Below are positions 46,455 through 58,762 of a stretch of 64,000 nt of DNA, in pieces (position 1 is the stretch's first letter; every line of letters begins with the position of its first letter). The notes beneath the pieces are model-generated. The model saw only the letters and a program-made list of their open reading frames with translations. It searched no databases and was not told the origin of the DNA. The stretch lies in NCBI RefSeq assembly GCF_023053635.1, contig NC_086187.1, positions 29,674,501 through 29,738,500 on the forward strand, read 5' to 3'. The translations under genes and the position numbers were made by a program. Source of the stretch: Elgaria multicarinata webbii (Eukaryota > Chordata > Lepidosauria > Squamata > Anguidae).

Positions 46455-46745
46455 GCGAATCTGCTCTTTATAGGTTCCTTGGGTTGGCCTCGCCCTCCCA
46501 TCTCCACCTGTTACTCCTCCCCCAATCATTCAATGAAACTTAAGCCACGCCTCCAATTCCCAGCTGAAAATGAAGGGCAGCTAATGCCAACCCTTCCATC
46601 TCCAGCCGTGAATTGGAGGCGTGGCCAAAGTTTCATTGAATAATTAGGGAGTGGCAATAACAGGTGGTGATGAGAGGGTGTGTCCACCCCAAATCACAGG
46701 GCAGCGGAGAGATATAAAGGCAGGCTGCGGTCAGCTCCCTTTTGC
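46455..46745. promoter_or_regulatory. Inverted-repeat, divergent promoter-like element
   Basis: Arms of about 80-85 bases, at 46480-46559 and 46610-46692, are inverted copies around a 50-base centre. They share 'aattggaggcgtggc', 'agtttcattgaat' and 'aacaggtgg'. Each arm has a CCAAT motif joined to a GC/CACCC-like box (GGAGGCGTGGC). Just outside each arm is a TATAAAG facing away from the centre: minus strand at 46466-46472, plus strand at 46713-46719. Start sites would be about 25-30 bases further out. TATA plus CCAAT plus GC box in mirror symmetry is good circumstantial evidence for a bidirectional promoter; activity is not shown. Confidence 0.55.
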
Positions 46746-47944
46746 AAACGGAGTGCTGTGTGTAGGGACTCGGGTCCCGCTCTGTGTGTGTGCAGGGTTC
46801 TGTGATTGGCTGGCTCAGGGCTTTAAAAAGGGAATTAGGGCTGGCAGGTGGTTGCTGGTCCCAGGAGATGCTGAAGGTGAGCTGCCTCGGGAGGTGAGTC
46901 ACGAGGGCTGCAGCAGCTCGCTGTCTTTCAGAGCTTGTAATGGGGCTTAGTTGGAACACTCTCCTCCCCTCTGGAGGTCTCGTTCTGCTGTTTTTTATTC
47001 CCTCCTTTTCAAAGTGACCCCCTTAGTAGCCTCTTCCCTATCATGTGGTTGGGGGGAGCCCAAAAGCATCAGTACTGGAGGGGGGATGGGAAGGCTGGGG
47101 CTTCTCTTGGGGTAGGGTGGGGGCTGCTGCGGCGTTCTCCCTGCAGCTGCTTCCAAGGGAAAGGCGGGTGCTGTGCGTTTGCCAGCCTGCTCTTTTTCAG
47201 TGTTTCTTTGTGCCTTCTCTTAAGTTTAGGGTGGGGGTGTCACTTTTTATTCGCCTTCAGCTCTGTGCTTCTGGGTACAGTGGCAGGCTGGGATATAAAG
47301 GAGGCTTGTAGGCGGAGAATGTTTCGGAGGCGCCAAGAAGCCTCTGCCCTGCCCTAAGCGGCAGCGGAGCCTTCCTGGGGCAGCTTTGCTGCTTTGTGCC
47401 TTCAGCGCTGCCCAGCGAGGGCTCCCTCTCTGGCTTCATCTTCAGCCGGTGTCATTCCTGCTCCCTTTCCAAATCTAATTTCTCACGTATGTAGATGGAG
47501 CAAGCTTACATTTTGGGGACACTGAGTCAGGTATGCTCCAGCCTGGTCTGTAACTGAGGGCTGACACGGTTTAGAGCAGGGGTGTCCCACCGGGTGCCTT
47601 CCGGGTCCTTTTGAGGCTGAGAGTCTCCCCGCCTGCTGTTCAGTAGAGGGCTTCCGTCTCTCCAAACAGCAGTCCGTGAGACCAGGGTTTCGTGTTTGGC
47701 ACCAGTCCGGAGGAGGGTTAGAGTCTGTCCACTGGGGCAGAGAGTGGCAAAGAGGGACACCTTTTCCTTTGCTCCTCCCCTGTGCCGGCTGCTGGAGCTT
47801 TCCTGGGTGGCGAAGAGCCTGTTGCAATTGATCCCAGCTAGAGGGTGAGTTGTGACTTTACGGGTGCTCTGGGGAATGTGTGCAAGACCCTTTGAAAGCA
47901 AAGTGGTTTTCATCTGCCACAGCTGCGTGAGTGGGCTCAACTCC

Positions 47945-48180
47945 AGCAATAACCCTTTCTATTCTCCCAGCATTTTAACAGTCTATAAATAATTTTTAAC
48001 TTGGTGTTTTAAATTTGTAATTTTGCATTGCTGCTGTTTTTATCTGGTTGAGCTTTTATATTGTATTTTGTACTATGGTTTTATACTGTTGTTCTATACT
48101 TTGAATGTTTTTAATTTTTGTGAACCGCCCAGAGAGCTCCGGCTATTGGGCAGTATAGAAATGTAATAAATAACTAAATA
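47945..48180 (+). mobile_element. L2-type LINE 3' end
   Basis: AT-rich 3' UTR ending 'gtgaaccgcccagagagctc', 'cggctattgggcagtataga' and (AATAAAT)n. This is the forward orientation of the tail found elsewhere. Only the UTR is present. Confidence 0.8.
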
Positions 48181-48730
48181 AGCAGTGAAGGTGTTGGGAA
48201 CTCCACCTGGTGCAGCTGTGCTGGAGATGTAGATTCAGTGCTTGGTTATAGGCAACCGGTCACTTGCATGTAGGGGGGTGGAGTTTGACAAACGTTCATT
48301 GCCTTCCCCACCCCTCCCCCAGACTCCACTCCTCCTTAGGCGAACTAGACTAACGTGGCCTTCAGCAAGTAGGGCCAGCGAGCAGATTTCCAGTTTTTCT
48401 GAATCTGCGAGTGCGATGGCTGTAATCTGGAAATCATGTCCATTTCAGCTGTAATTTCTGCAATTTTCATGAATCAAGGCTGTAATTATGCAAGTATGTG
48501 CAAATTGCAGGTGTAATGTGTGCAACTTCCAACTTGGTCAAATTATGACCAAGACCAACCCTCTGCCCCTTGAACCTGATAAAACCACACGGCTCGATTT
48601 ATGGAAGCAAGCTGAGTTGGGTGCAACTCAGAAGTCCCGTGAGCCTTAAAAGGACCAGATTTCCTGGCAATGCACATCCCTAGCCAAGACACGTGCATCT
48701 AATAAGGAGTTCATGCATTTGAAAATTCCT

Positions 48731-50340
48731 GTTTGAGTGAAGGGTGGGTTGCTGTTGGGTCGGCCTGTGGCAGGCGAGGGATGGGGGCTCACAACCCTCC
48801 TTTTGTCCCTGTTTCTTTGCCTGGAGAAGGAGGCAGGACCGGCAATGCTGTGGCCTCTCTTGGACCACTTGGGAGCTTACGCTGGTGGCAGTTACGCTGT
48901 CCGACTGGGAAGGCTGCCTTGAGTTGGGGTGTGAAGTTGTGCGTTGCGAGGCTTCTGCTCCTGACTAGAATTCTGCAGGTGGTGGTGTTTAGGGATGATG
49001 GCTCTGTCCTACGCCGGTCTTGCTGCAGGGGCCCTCAGGGATGTATTTGACCCCATTTTTCTCAACATCGACATCAAACTGCTGGGAGATGTTAACCAGA
49101 GGCAAGGGGCTGAGCCCTCACCAATGCCTCTCCTTCTCAGCTTGCAGAGGTGAGGCAGTTGAACCACTGAACCAGCACACGGGCAGGAGAATGGACTGGA
49201 TGAGGGCCAGTAAACTCAGATTCAATCCAGACAAAGCAGACATACTGTTTGCGGGTGGTTCATCATTCCGCCTTAGTGACATTCACCGTGTTCTGGTGGG
49301 GTGGCGGCCTACAAACTTCCTAAAAGGTGACATCTATAGTGGGGATGGTCATGGTTTCATCATCGTCCATAGAGGCACAGGCTCCCTCAGCGGCCCAGAG
49401 TGGGTTTTTATCACGTGCGTTTCAACAGAGGTCACAGTTCTTTTGTTTTCGTTTGTGTTTTAATTGTATTTTGTTTTAGTTTTGTCTTTTCTTTTTTGTT
49501 TTACTGCACTTTTAATCACCCCCCCATCCGAATGGTCTTCAGGTAGTGTACAAAATACTTTAAACAATAAGAAGATATTAAAACAGAACAAAACAGGCCA
49601 AGATTCAAACAATTGAACTAAATATACTAAACTAAAAGCAGCGGTAGAGAAAAACAGTAAAATAATTAAGTGTTAAATAATAATTAAAATAACTACTAAT
49701 AAGTAAAAAGGATTCCTTTAACAGGTGGTGCTCTCAGCCCCCAAGGGAGCCTGTGCCTCTGCAGACGAGGACGGATCCATCATCATCCCCACACGGCTGA
49801 CCTCACCCTTTAGGAAGCCTGTAACCCCCCTTCCAGATCAGGGCGACTGCCACTTAACCGTGAACTGCCCACAAACAGTATTTCTACGCTGTGTGGATTG
49901 AATCTCGGTTTATGGGCCCTCATCCAGCGCTGGTTCAGAGCTTCCACTGGCTCTTCTCTATGAGCTGAGAAGGAGAGGTGAAGCGAGGTGTCATGGGTGA
50001 TGCCTCAGCCCACGCCCCTGAAGACGCTCTCCCGGTGGTTTCATGTAGATGTTGAAAAGCACAGGGGTTGTGTGTTAAATACCGCTGTAGGACAGATCTC
50101 TTCTCTCCCACCCCCACTTTCTCTAAGAGGCATTCTAGGCAGGAGTGGAAGTGTTGCAACACGCAACTTCACAGCCCAACTGAAGACAGCCTTCCCAGAA
50201 GGATAGCTTGAAAGCTGCCAAGAGGTCCAAGAGAGTCCACAGGGTCACACAAACCCATCCTTCTCCGGGCACATCGGGTGAGTAAACCCACGGCTGCATT
50301 TCCATGTGATAGAGAAGTCTATCTGGTTTCAACAGGTCAG
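48731..50340 (-). repeat. Right array: opposed L2-RT arm pair, block R1
   Basis: The block carries the same arm-spacer-arm structure as the left units. The plus arm runs to about 49440 and reads MDWMRASKLRFNPDKADILF and GGSSFRLSDIHRVL. The AT-rich spacer is 49441-49725. The minus arm runs to about 50290. The plus arm here matches the left-array minus arm (GDVN-type), so the block is inverted relative to the left array. Divergence is visibly greater than within the left array, with fewer open frames. Confidence 0.85.
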
Positions 50341-51741
50341 CAAGTAGCCCTGGCCAATGCCATCACACTCTGCCAGCTGTTGGCCAATGAAGCTGGCTGC
50401 TGGTGGATGGATGGGCTCGGTTGTGATGTGGATCTCAACTGGTTCCTGGGCTGAGGATGTGCTCGTGGAAGCCCTGCTCCCCTTTCCTTAGTGTATGTCT
50501 AGTTTGCCCCTTGCTCTGAGTGTCCCAGGTTTCTTCCAGGAAAGGAAGCCAATTCTGCCATCCTGAAGTCCACTGACCCAAGATCTACATGATGTTTCAA
50601 CAACTCCCCTTTCTCCTGGATGGCCCTGTTCGATCAGCGATAAATCTAAGGCCTCCCTTTCCAGCCGAGGCTGCAGGAGGTGGGTAGCCTCTCAGAGTGA
50701 CAGCAACAGCTAAGTTCTGTGTTTTTGTGTGTGTGGGTGCTAGACCACATCAGTTGATGGGTGAGCAGGGATGTTAGGCAACCGTAGGCTATGCATGAAA
50801 ATGTACTGGACATTGATCTTGTTAGCTCATGAACTGGAAGATCAAATTCACACGGCACCTTTTTCAGTAGCCTGCTGTGTCAATGGCAGGCCCTGAAAGT
50901 GGCTCTCGCTTCTCCCGCACTCCATGGATTGTTTTCTTGCACCCCTTGGGCTCTTTTACCCTTCTCCGCTGGTGACTGGAATCTCTTCCACAAGCTCCGC
51001 TAATTTCAAAGGCCTGCCGTGGGGCGGGGAGAATGAGGCTGGTTCAGTAAGGGGTGGTTGGTTGGCTTTACGAAGGGCAATACTCTCCGGCCTGGGTTCA
51101 GGTACATCACAAGCTTTGAATGCTTGCTGTGATGTGTCGTTCAGCAACTTCTTCCCACTTCTTTTGGAGGGGAAGTTCCAGAAGGATCCCGACTGGCCCA
51201 CGCCCCAATGCCTTGCTGAGGACCGTAGAGGTGTTTGCGTTCGTGATCACGGAAGGCAATGACTTTTCAACACCACTCATCCCTGTGAGTTTGGTTCCAG
51301 CCAAAAGGTTTTTTTAAAACACATATTGGATTTGTCAGTTACTGTATTGGGTGACACCTCTAGTTGTAGCCAAAGGCTGAGTAATTAACTTGCATTCATG
51401 AGCTTCGATGCTTGATCTGAGCTGGCTTCAGGGGGCTAGTGGATGCTTTAGGGTGGATTCCTGCATTGAGCAGGGGGTTGGACTCGATGGCCTTGTAGGC
51501 CCCTTCCAACTCTGCTATTCTATGATTCGTATTTAGCCCTGGGCTCTGAGTGGTGGGTCACAGGGTTTTTGTAGGATTCAAAGCCAATCCTGGAGAAGCT
51601 GAACTCCAGGGGCTGAGATCTACGAGATGCTGCACACCTTGTCTTTCTCATGGACGACATTGTCTCCCTTTTCGGCCAGGATAGCAGGAAGCAGAGGGCT
51701 TCTCAGAGCGCCTACAAAAGCTAAGTCATGACTTTTGGGGG
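50341..51741 (-). repeat. Right array: block R2, duplicated at the window end
   Basis: It contains the counterpart of the unit end segment (about 50490-50700) and an A-like sub-repeat (about 50870-51430), followed by a CR1 3' end. From about 50490 to 51741 it is almost identical to 62750-64000, at a constant offset of 12259. Confidence 0.85.
51438..51530 (+). mobile_element. CR1 3' end, strongly truncated
   Basis: 'ggatgctttagggtggattc' to 'ctctgctattctatgattcg'. It matches the last 90 bases of the CR1 at 9795-10483. The same insertion is at 63697-63789, so it was there before that duplication. Confidence 0.88.
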
Positions 51742-52765
51742 AGGTGCTCTAGAACGTCTGGCAGTGTGTGCGTGTGTGTAGAGGGATTTCAGGTTACCAA
51801 GGGTAACGAGTGTAGATATCAAACTCATGAATTCAAGTATCATACCCCTGTGAATTCACTCAGGTCCCCCTTTCGGTAGCCTGCTGTGTCAACGACATGC
51901 CCTTAAAGTGCCTCTATCTTCTGCACTTCCACACTCCTTGTGTTCTGTTCTTGCACCCCTTGGGCTCTCTTCCCATTAGCCACCGGTGACTGGGATTGCT
52001 GCCATGATTCCACCAGCTCCACTAACTTTAAGGGCGTGCCGTGGGGGGCAGAGGGTTCCACCTTAGGCCAGTGGACTGCGAGATGGGTGGATGGTTTCAG
52101 AAGTGAAATACTGTTTGGCATGCATTTGTTTGAGCATGGAAATAACAAAATAGTATCCTTGTGTGGTTTGCAGTGCCATTCAATACCTTCCTCTTGTTTT
52201 GTTGGAAGGCAAAGTCCAGAAAGATCACGGCTGGCCCAGGTCTGTCTGCGTCGCTGAGAATTGTCCTGGCGTTTATGTTCCAGATCATGATGAGGAATGC
52301 CGTCTCCACACCACCCATCCATGCGAGTCCATTTTTGGTGAAAAGGTTTGTTTTACTGAATTCGTGAATGGATTATTGCATGCATGTGATTGTAGAAAAA
52401 GCCTGAGAAATAGAAACGCCTTCATAATCTCTGATGCTTGGTCTGAGCCAGCTGCAGGGACGTCACATTCGTAGTGTGACTTTCCTGCATGTCTATTTTG
52501 CAACTTGTCCTGGGTGGTGGTTCACAGGGTTCTTCTCGGAAGGAAAGCGGATCCTGCAGGCCTGATGTCCTCCACCCCAGATCTACGAGTAGCTGCAACA
52601 CCTTGTCTTTCTCATGGATGGCAGCGTTTCACCAGCAGTAAGGCTACGGTCTGTCTTTCTAGCTGACACAGCAGGAGGCGGACAGGTCGTCAGATCGAGT
52701 AAAAAGCTAAGTTACTTTTTCTGGTTTGTGGTGCCATACAAGGTCAAGATAAGCTTGGGTGGGTA
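51742..52765 (-). repeat. Right array: sub-repeat B and flanking A-like end, block R3
   Basis: 51840-52480 matches sub-repeat B in inverted orientation (FTEFVNGLLHACDCRKSLRN in plus frame, as in the left-array minus frame). 52500-52750 matches the end part of sub-repeat A, up to 'aaggtcaagataagcttggg'. It is interrupted at about 52765 by the L1. Confidence 0.8.
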
Positions 52766-55109
52766 GAGTTTTAAATGTAATAAATGTAATAAAAAAAGCA
52801 AATATTAAGGCAGGTATTATGGCATTAGATATTTTTAAAGCTTTTGATTGTGTGAGCTGGCAGGCACTAAAGAGTATTATAGATAAATTGGGATTTGGAA
52901 ATAAATTTAAAAATGTAATAGAACAGCTATATTCCCAAAATACGGCGGTAGTGGTGGTAAATGACGGACTTACTGAAAGATACGACTAGCCAGAGGAACA
53001 AGACAAGGATGTCCGCTCTCGCCGGTCCTGTTTGTAATGGTTATGGAAGTTTTGGCGAAGGCACTAAGGGAGGATGAAGAGTTAGAAGGAATTGGAGAGG
53101 TAAGGGAAATAAAGTTAAACATGTTTGCGGATGACACTTTATTGACCATTAAGAATCCATTAAGAAAGTTAGAAAGAATTAAATATCAGTTGAGGGAATT
53201 TGAGGAAATTACAGGGTTAAAAATAAATTGGTCTAAATCAGAGATGATGTTGTTTAACTATACCAAGAAGGAAGAAAAGGATTGGGAATTTAAGGGAATG
53301 GAATTGAAAGTTAAGAATGAGATTAAATATTTGGGAATTAAAATTACAAAAAATTTAGAGAATCTTGAAAAGGAAAATTTAACGAGGTTAAAGAAAGAGG
53401 TATTAGAGAAATTGGAGAAATATAAAAGATTAAATTTATCTTGGTTCGGAAGAATAGCCTTAATAAAAATGAAGATATTAGCTAAAATTAATTTTGTATT
53501 TAGAATGTTACCTATAAAAATATCAGAAACCGAGATAAAAAGTTGGCAAAATATTATTAATAAATATTGTAATGGAGAAAAGAGAGCAAGAGTGAATAAA
53601 AATAATTGGTACCTAAGCCAAAAAAAGGGGGGAATGGGTCTCCCAAACATAAAATTATACTACGTAGCAAATAGATTAAGACATGTTGTAGAAGCAATTA
53701 TGGGAGTAGGAGATTTATATTGGATGGAAGAAAAAACCATAAATAAGGTAGAGATGAATTTGGAGAATGTTTTTTTTAAAGACGGAGGAAGAAAGTGGGT
53801 TGGAAGTATAGATAATCCACTCCTGAGGACTCAATGGGAAATTTGGAGTAAATTTAAAGGGAAGCTGCTTCCGAGCAACTCTCCCTTAGCACCGATAATA
53901 ATGTTAAAGAATTTCCCAGAGGATCTAAAGGGTAGATTATGTAAAATATTAAAAGAGAAAAATAAAATAAGATTAAAGGATTGGGTAAGAGATATTAAAA
54001 CAAGAGAGGATATGGAAAATTTGTCAAAGGAGAAGAAGCTATCTTGGTTAGAATATGGTCAATTAGAGCAATGGAATAAAAAGTGGATTAAAGATAATAG
54101 AATGTGCAGAAAGATGACGAGGTTTGAAGAATTAGTAGTAAGTAAGGAGGAAGGGAAAGGAGGGAGTATAGTTTCAAAAGGATTAATGAGTGAAATATAT
54201 AAAATATTGTTAGAGAAGGAGTTTAGAGAGAATACAGAGAAAATGGTTTGGGAATCAGATTTGAAGATACAAATAGGGCGACAGAGCTGGGAGGGACTAT
54301 GGAAACAAAGAGTGTTGAGAAGTTTATCAGTAAGAATAAAGGAGAATTATTTTAAAATTTTATGGAGGTGGTACCTAACCCCGGTTAGATTGAATAAGAT
54401 AAGTGATCAACATTCAGCAAATTGTTGGAGAGGATGTGGGGAAAAAGGAACGTATTTACATATGTGGTGGCAATGCAAATATGTACAAAGATTATGGAAG
54501 ATGGTGTTTTCAGAAATTGAAGAAATAGTGGGAATGAAAATAGAACAAACACCAAAAATAGCATTGCTGTCACTATTTGAAGATATAAAGTGTGGAAAAG
54601 GAACTATAGAGCTGATATCGAGTTTGTTGGTTGCAGCACGATTGATGATAGCTAGGAACTGGAAGATCCAAGGGGAATATTCTATTGAGGAATGGTATAA
54701 AGTAGTATGGGACATAGCCATTAATGATAAACTGACATGTAATATTAAGTGGAGAAAAGGCGTAACTAAAATAAATGAGTTCGAAGGAATCTGGAAACAG
54801 TGCCTAGTGTTCGTGTTTACTAAGGGAAGTGGGAAACCACCAGCAGAAGAAATGATTAGATTTTGGACTCAAGAATGATCCCGAGGTGGGGGGTGCACAT
54901 TTATGTTAAGAATGAAGATGTTGTAGTGTGATAAGGCATATGTAATAGTTTTTGATATTTGTACTCAACAATTATTCAATATGTATGCAGCAGATATTTG
55001 ATGTATTTTTTTTTCTTATTGTGTTAGTTTCAGTTATATTTTGGAAATGTTTATCTATGTTTATATAGTGTTGAAAATGAATAAAAATTAAAAAAAAAAA
55101 AAAAAAAAA
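52766..55109 (+). mobile_element. 5'-truncated L1 LINE with poly(A) tail
   Basis: ORF2 begins inside the RT at 52759-52989 (LDIFKAFDCVSWQALKSIID). A frame change near 52987 puts the next RT block (RGTRQGCPLSPVLF) in the frame that stays open for 613 codons, 53037-54878. That frame holds the catalytic FADDTLL at about 53124, GLKINWSKSEMM, YLGIKITKNL and the C-terminal zinc-knuckle-like CWRGCGEKGTYLHMWWQC near 54421. A short 3' UTR has AATAAA at 55080-55085 and a 20-base A tail. The endonuclease domain, first RT motifs and ORF1 are missing. The AT-rich, A-biased coding strand is typical of L1. The single break and pure tail point to a recent insertion. Confidence 0.95.
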
Positions 55110-57769
55110 GAGGGCTAGGCAAAACAGTTAAGGAGGGTAGGTTACACACATTCATGAATTTGCACATGGTACGCCTGTGAATTCACACAGCCTCTCTTTG
55201 GGTAGGCTGCCGTGTCAATGACATGCCCGTAAAGTTGCTCTAGCTTCTCCTGCACTTCCACACTTCTTGGGTTCTGTTCTTGCACCCCTTCGGCTCTCTT
55301 CCCTTTTGCCACCGGTGACTGGGATTGCTGCCGCTACCTCCGCTAACTTTAAAGGCATGCCATGGGGTGAGGAGGATTTTATCTCTGAGAAGCTGGTTAA
55401 GGCAGGCACGGGGGAAGGGTGGGATGTCTTTAGTCAGGCAAGTACTGTTTGTCAGGTGTTTTGTTTGGATATGTAACAGACAAAAAGTTATTCTTGCGTG
55501 TCTCGCTGTGATGGATCGTTAAATAAGTTCCTGCCTTTTCCGCCCCCAGGGGGACGTTCTAGAAGGAACACGACTGGCCACGCCCCTACATGTTGCTGGG
55601 GACGGTCCTGGTGTTCGTGTTCTAGATCATGACGGCAAACGTCATTTCAATGTCATCTGTCCGTATGAGTCTACTTTTGGCCAGAAGATTGGTTCACCTT
55701 AAACTGTATGTGTGAATGGATTATTGCCTGTACGGGCCCCTGTAATTGTAGTGAACAACTGAGAATTAGAAATGCCCTAATAATCTTTGAAGCGTTATCT
55801 GATCCAGCTCCACGGGGGTCATAAGCATGAGACATCTGTTTCTGTTTTAGAGGAGGGGGTCACTCCTGGGTCAACCGGCATGAAGAGAAGGTTGGGGGGT
55901 GGCGTCCCCTCTCTTTGCCGGCAGAAGGATAGGGGACCTGCAACCCCGTGGACTCCCTTGGTCCTCTTATGCTCTCCATCTGGGAAGGCTGTCTTGAGTG
56001 GGGGTGGGAAGTCGTGTGTTGCGAGGCTTCTGCTCTCGCCTAGAATATTGAGGTGTTAGGGGATGATGGCTCTGTCCTAGGGAAGTCTTGCTACAGGGTG
56101 CTGCAGCATTGTATTTGACTCCCATTCTTCTTAACATCTACATCAAACCGCCAGGAGACGTTAACCGAGGGCCAATAAACTCAGGTTCAAATCAGACAGA
56201 ATAGAGGCAGTGTTTCCTGGTGGGTCATCATTCCGGCTTAGTGACGTTCACCCTGTTCTGGTGGGGGTGGGTTTACACACTTCCTAAAGGGTGACGTCTG
56301 TGGTGGGGATGGTCACGGTTCCACCGTTGTCCGTAGAGGCACAGGCTCCCTCAGTGGCTCAGAGTGGCTTTTCATCATGTGGGTTTCAACGGGGGTCACA
56401 GGTTTTTTTATTTCCCTTTGTATTTTAGTTGTATTTTTTTTTGGTTCTGTTTTTTCTTTTTCTTTTGTTTTACGGCACTTCTGATCCCCCCAGATGGTGT
56501 ACCAAACATTTTAAATAGACTTTAAAACAGAATAAAAGTAAGGCAGAATAAAGCTGGCCAAGATTCAAACACTTGAACTAAATATACTAAACTAAAAGCA
56601 GCAAGAGAGAAAATCGCAAAGTGTTTAATAAGAGTTAAACTTACTACTTCTAAGAAGTAAAAAGGATTCCTTGAACAGGTGGTGCTCTCAGCCCCCGAGG
56701 GAGCCTGTGCCTCTGCAGATGAGGATGGATCCATCCTCATCCCCAAACGGCAGACCTCATCCTTTAGGAAGCCTGTCATCCCCCCTTCCAGAACAGGGCA
56801 AGTGTCACTTAACCGGATCCATGAACCACCCACAAACAACACTTGCATCTCGTCTGGCTTGATTCCTGGGTTATTGGCCCTCATCCAGCCCACTCTTCTA
56901 CTGGCTCACCTCTATGAGCTGAGGAGGAGAGGTGAAGCTAGGTGTCATGGGTGATGCCTCATCCCGTGCCTCTGCAGATCCTCTCCTGGTGGTTTCATGT
57001 AGATGTTGAATAGCAAGGGGGGTCAAATACCGCTGTAAGGCAGATCCCTTCTCCCCTACCCCCTCTTGGTCTAAGGGGCATTCTAGGCAGGAGTGGAAGC
57101 GTTGCAAAATGCCACTTCACATCCCAACTTTAGACAGTCTTCCCAGAAGGATAGCTTGAAAACTGCCAAAAGAGTCCACAGGGTCACACAAACCCATCCT
57201 TCTTCTGGCACAGGGCGACCCATCGGGTGAGTAAACCCACGGCTGCGTTTCCACATGATAGAGAAGCTGCCCTCAACAGGGCAGCTAGGTCAGTAAGTAG
57301 CCCTGGCCGATGCCATCACACTCTGCCAGCCATTGGCCAATGAAGCTGGCTGCTGGTGGATGGATGGGCTCAGTTGTGATGTCGATCTCAACTGGTTCCT
57401 GGGCAGAGGATGTGCTCGGGGAAGCCCTGCTCCCCTTTCCTTAGTGTACGTGTACTTTGCTCCTGCCTCTGAGTGGGGGGTCCCAGGTTTCTTCCAGGAA
57501 AAGAAGCTGTTTCTGCTGTCATGAAGTCCACAGACCCGAGATCTACGAGATGTTTCAACAACTCCTCTTTCTTCTGGGCGGTGCTTTTCAACCAGGGATA
57601 AATCTAAGGCCTCCCTTCCCGGACAAGGTGCAGGAGGCGGGCAGCTTCTCAGAACGACTACAAGAGCTAAGTCATGACATTTTGGGGAGGTGCTGTAGAA
57701 CATCAGGTGCTGTGTGTGTAGGGCTTTTGGACTACTGAGGGACATGCATGAAAGGTAATGAGTGAATTC
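55110..57769 (-). repeat. Right array: block R4 (A-type sub-repeat plus arm pair)
   Basis: Sub-repeat A-like at 55140-55830, plus arm at about 55860-56400, AT-rich spacer to 56660, minus arm to about 57240, then the end segment. From 55110 to about 57440 it is almost identical to 60296-62745 (block R6), except that about 120 bases of the plus arm are missing near 56165 (offset changes from about 5187 to 5306). Confidence 0.85.
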
Positions 57770-58375
57770 ACTCATGTCCCCCTTTCCATAGCCTGCCGTG
57801 TCAATGACATGCCCATAAAGTTGCTTTAGCTTCTCCTGCCTTTCCACACTCCTTGGGTTCTGTTCTTGCACCCGTGGGGGTTTCCTCCCCTTTGCTATCT
57901 GTGACTGGGATTGGTGCCACACTTCCACAAGCTCCGCTAACTTTGAGGGCATGCCGTGGGGGACAGAGGGTTCCATCTTAGAGAGTCCAGTGGAGTGGAT
58001 GGTTTCAGAAGTCAGATACTGTCTGGCATGCATTCGTTTCAGAATGGAAATAACAAAATACTATCCTTGTGTGTCCTGAAGTGCAATTCAATACCTTCCC
58101 TCATTTTGTTGGAAGGCAAAGTCCAGAAGGATCATGGCTGGCCCAGGACACTTTGAGTCGCTGAGGACTGTTGTGGCGTTAACGTTCAGGATTGTGAAGA
58201 GGAATGTTGTCTCAACGCTACCCATCCGTGTGAGTCTACTATTGGTCGATAGGTTAGTTAAATGTTTTACTGAATTTGTGAATGGAGTAGTGTGTGCATG
58301 TGATTGTAGAAAAATCCCGAGAATTAGGAACGGCTTTATAATCTTTAATGCTTGGTCTGAGCAAGTTGCAGGGGC

Positions 58376-58762
58376 CTCAGGGTTAGGACTTTGACTTCGA
58401 GAAGTTTTAAGCATTAGGAGTTTGAACATTTATCCCATTCTCTTCCAGAGGTTTAAGTGTTATGGCTTTGACTTCCAGAAGTTTTAAGTGTTGGGGCTTT
58501 TAACATTTAGCACTTTCACTTCTAGAACTTTTAAGTGTTGGGGCTTTCAACATTTAGCACTTTGACTTCAAGAAGTTTTAAACGTCAGGACTTCGAACCT
58601 TAAGCACCTTGACTTCTAGAAGTTTTAAGTGTTAGGGCTTTGAATATTGAGCCCTTTGACTTCTAGAAGTTTTAAGCATTAGGTCGTCAAACATTTAGCA
58701 CTTTGACATCTAGAAGTTTTAAACGTAGGGCTTTGACTTCTAGAAGTTTTTAGGGTTAGTGT
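58376..58762. repeat. Minisatellite of about 47 bp with TTCnnGAA dyads (9 units)
   Basis: The unit is close to 'gacttctagaagttttaagt' then 'gttagggctttgaacattta' and 'gcactt'. Nine dyad positions start near 58396, 58442, 58472, 58520, 58567, 58614, 58660, 58708 and 58739. Seven keep TTCnnGAA exactly (TTCTAGAA in four). Most spacings are 46-48, with two short ones near 30. Confidence 0.88.

Larger units (their letters stand above)
46046..48730. other. Spacer between the two arrays
   Basis: I see no similarity to the repeat unit here. It contains a promoter-like inverted repeat (46455-46745), a GC-rich stretch after it with several possible splice donors, a G/C-rich block at 47040-47450, and an L2-type 3' end at 47945-48180. 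No conserved coding sequence is visible. Confidence 0.6.

Noticed and set aside
46651-46950. Short open frame just after the plus-strand TATA in the spacer
   Set aside because: It begins upstream of the expected start site, lacks family resemblance, and good splice donors (for example AAG|gtgagc near 46876) make its boundaries meaningless.
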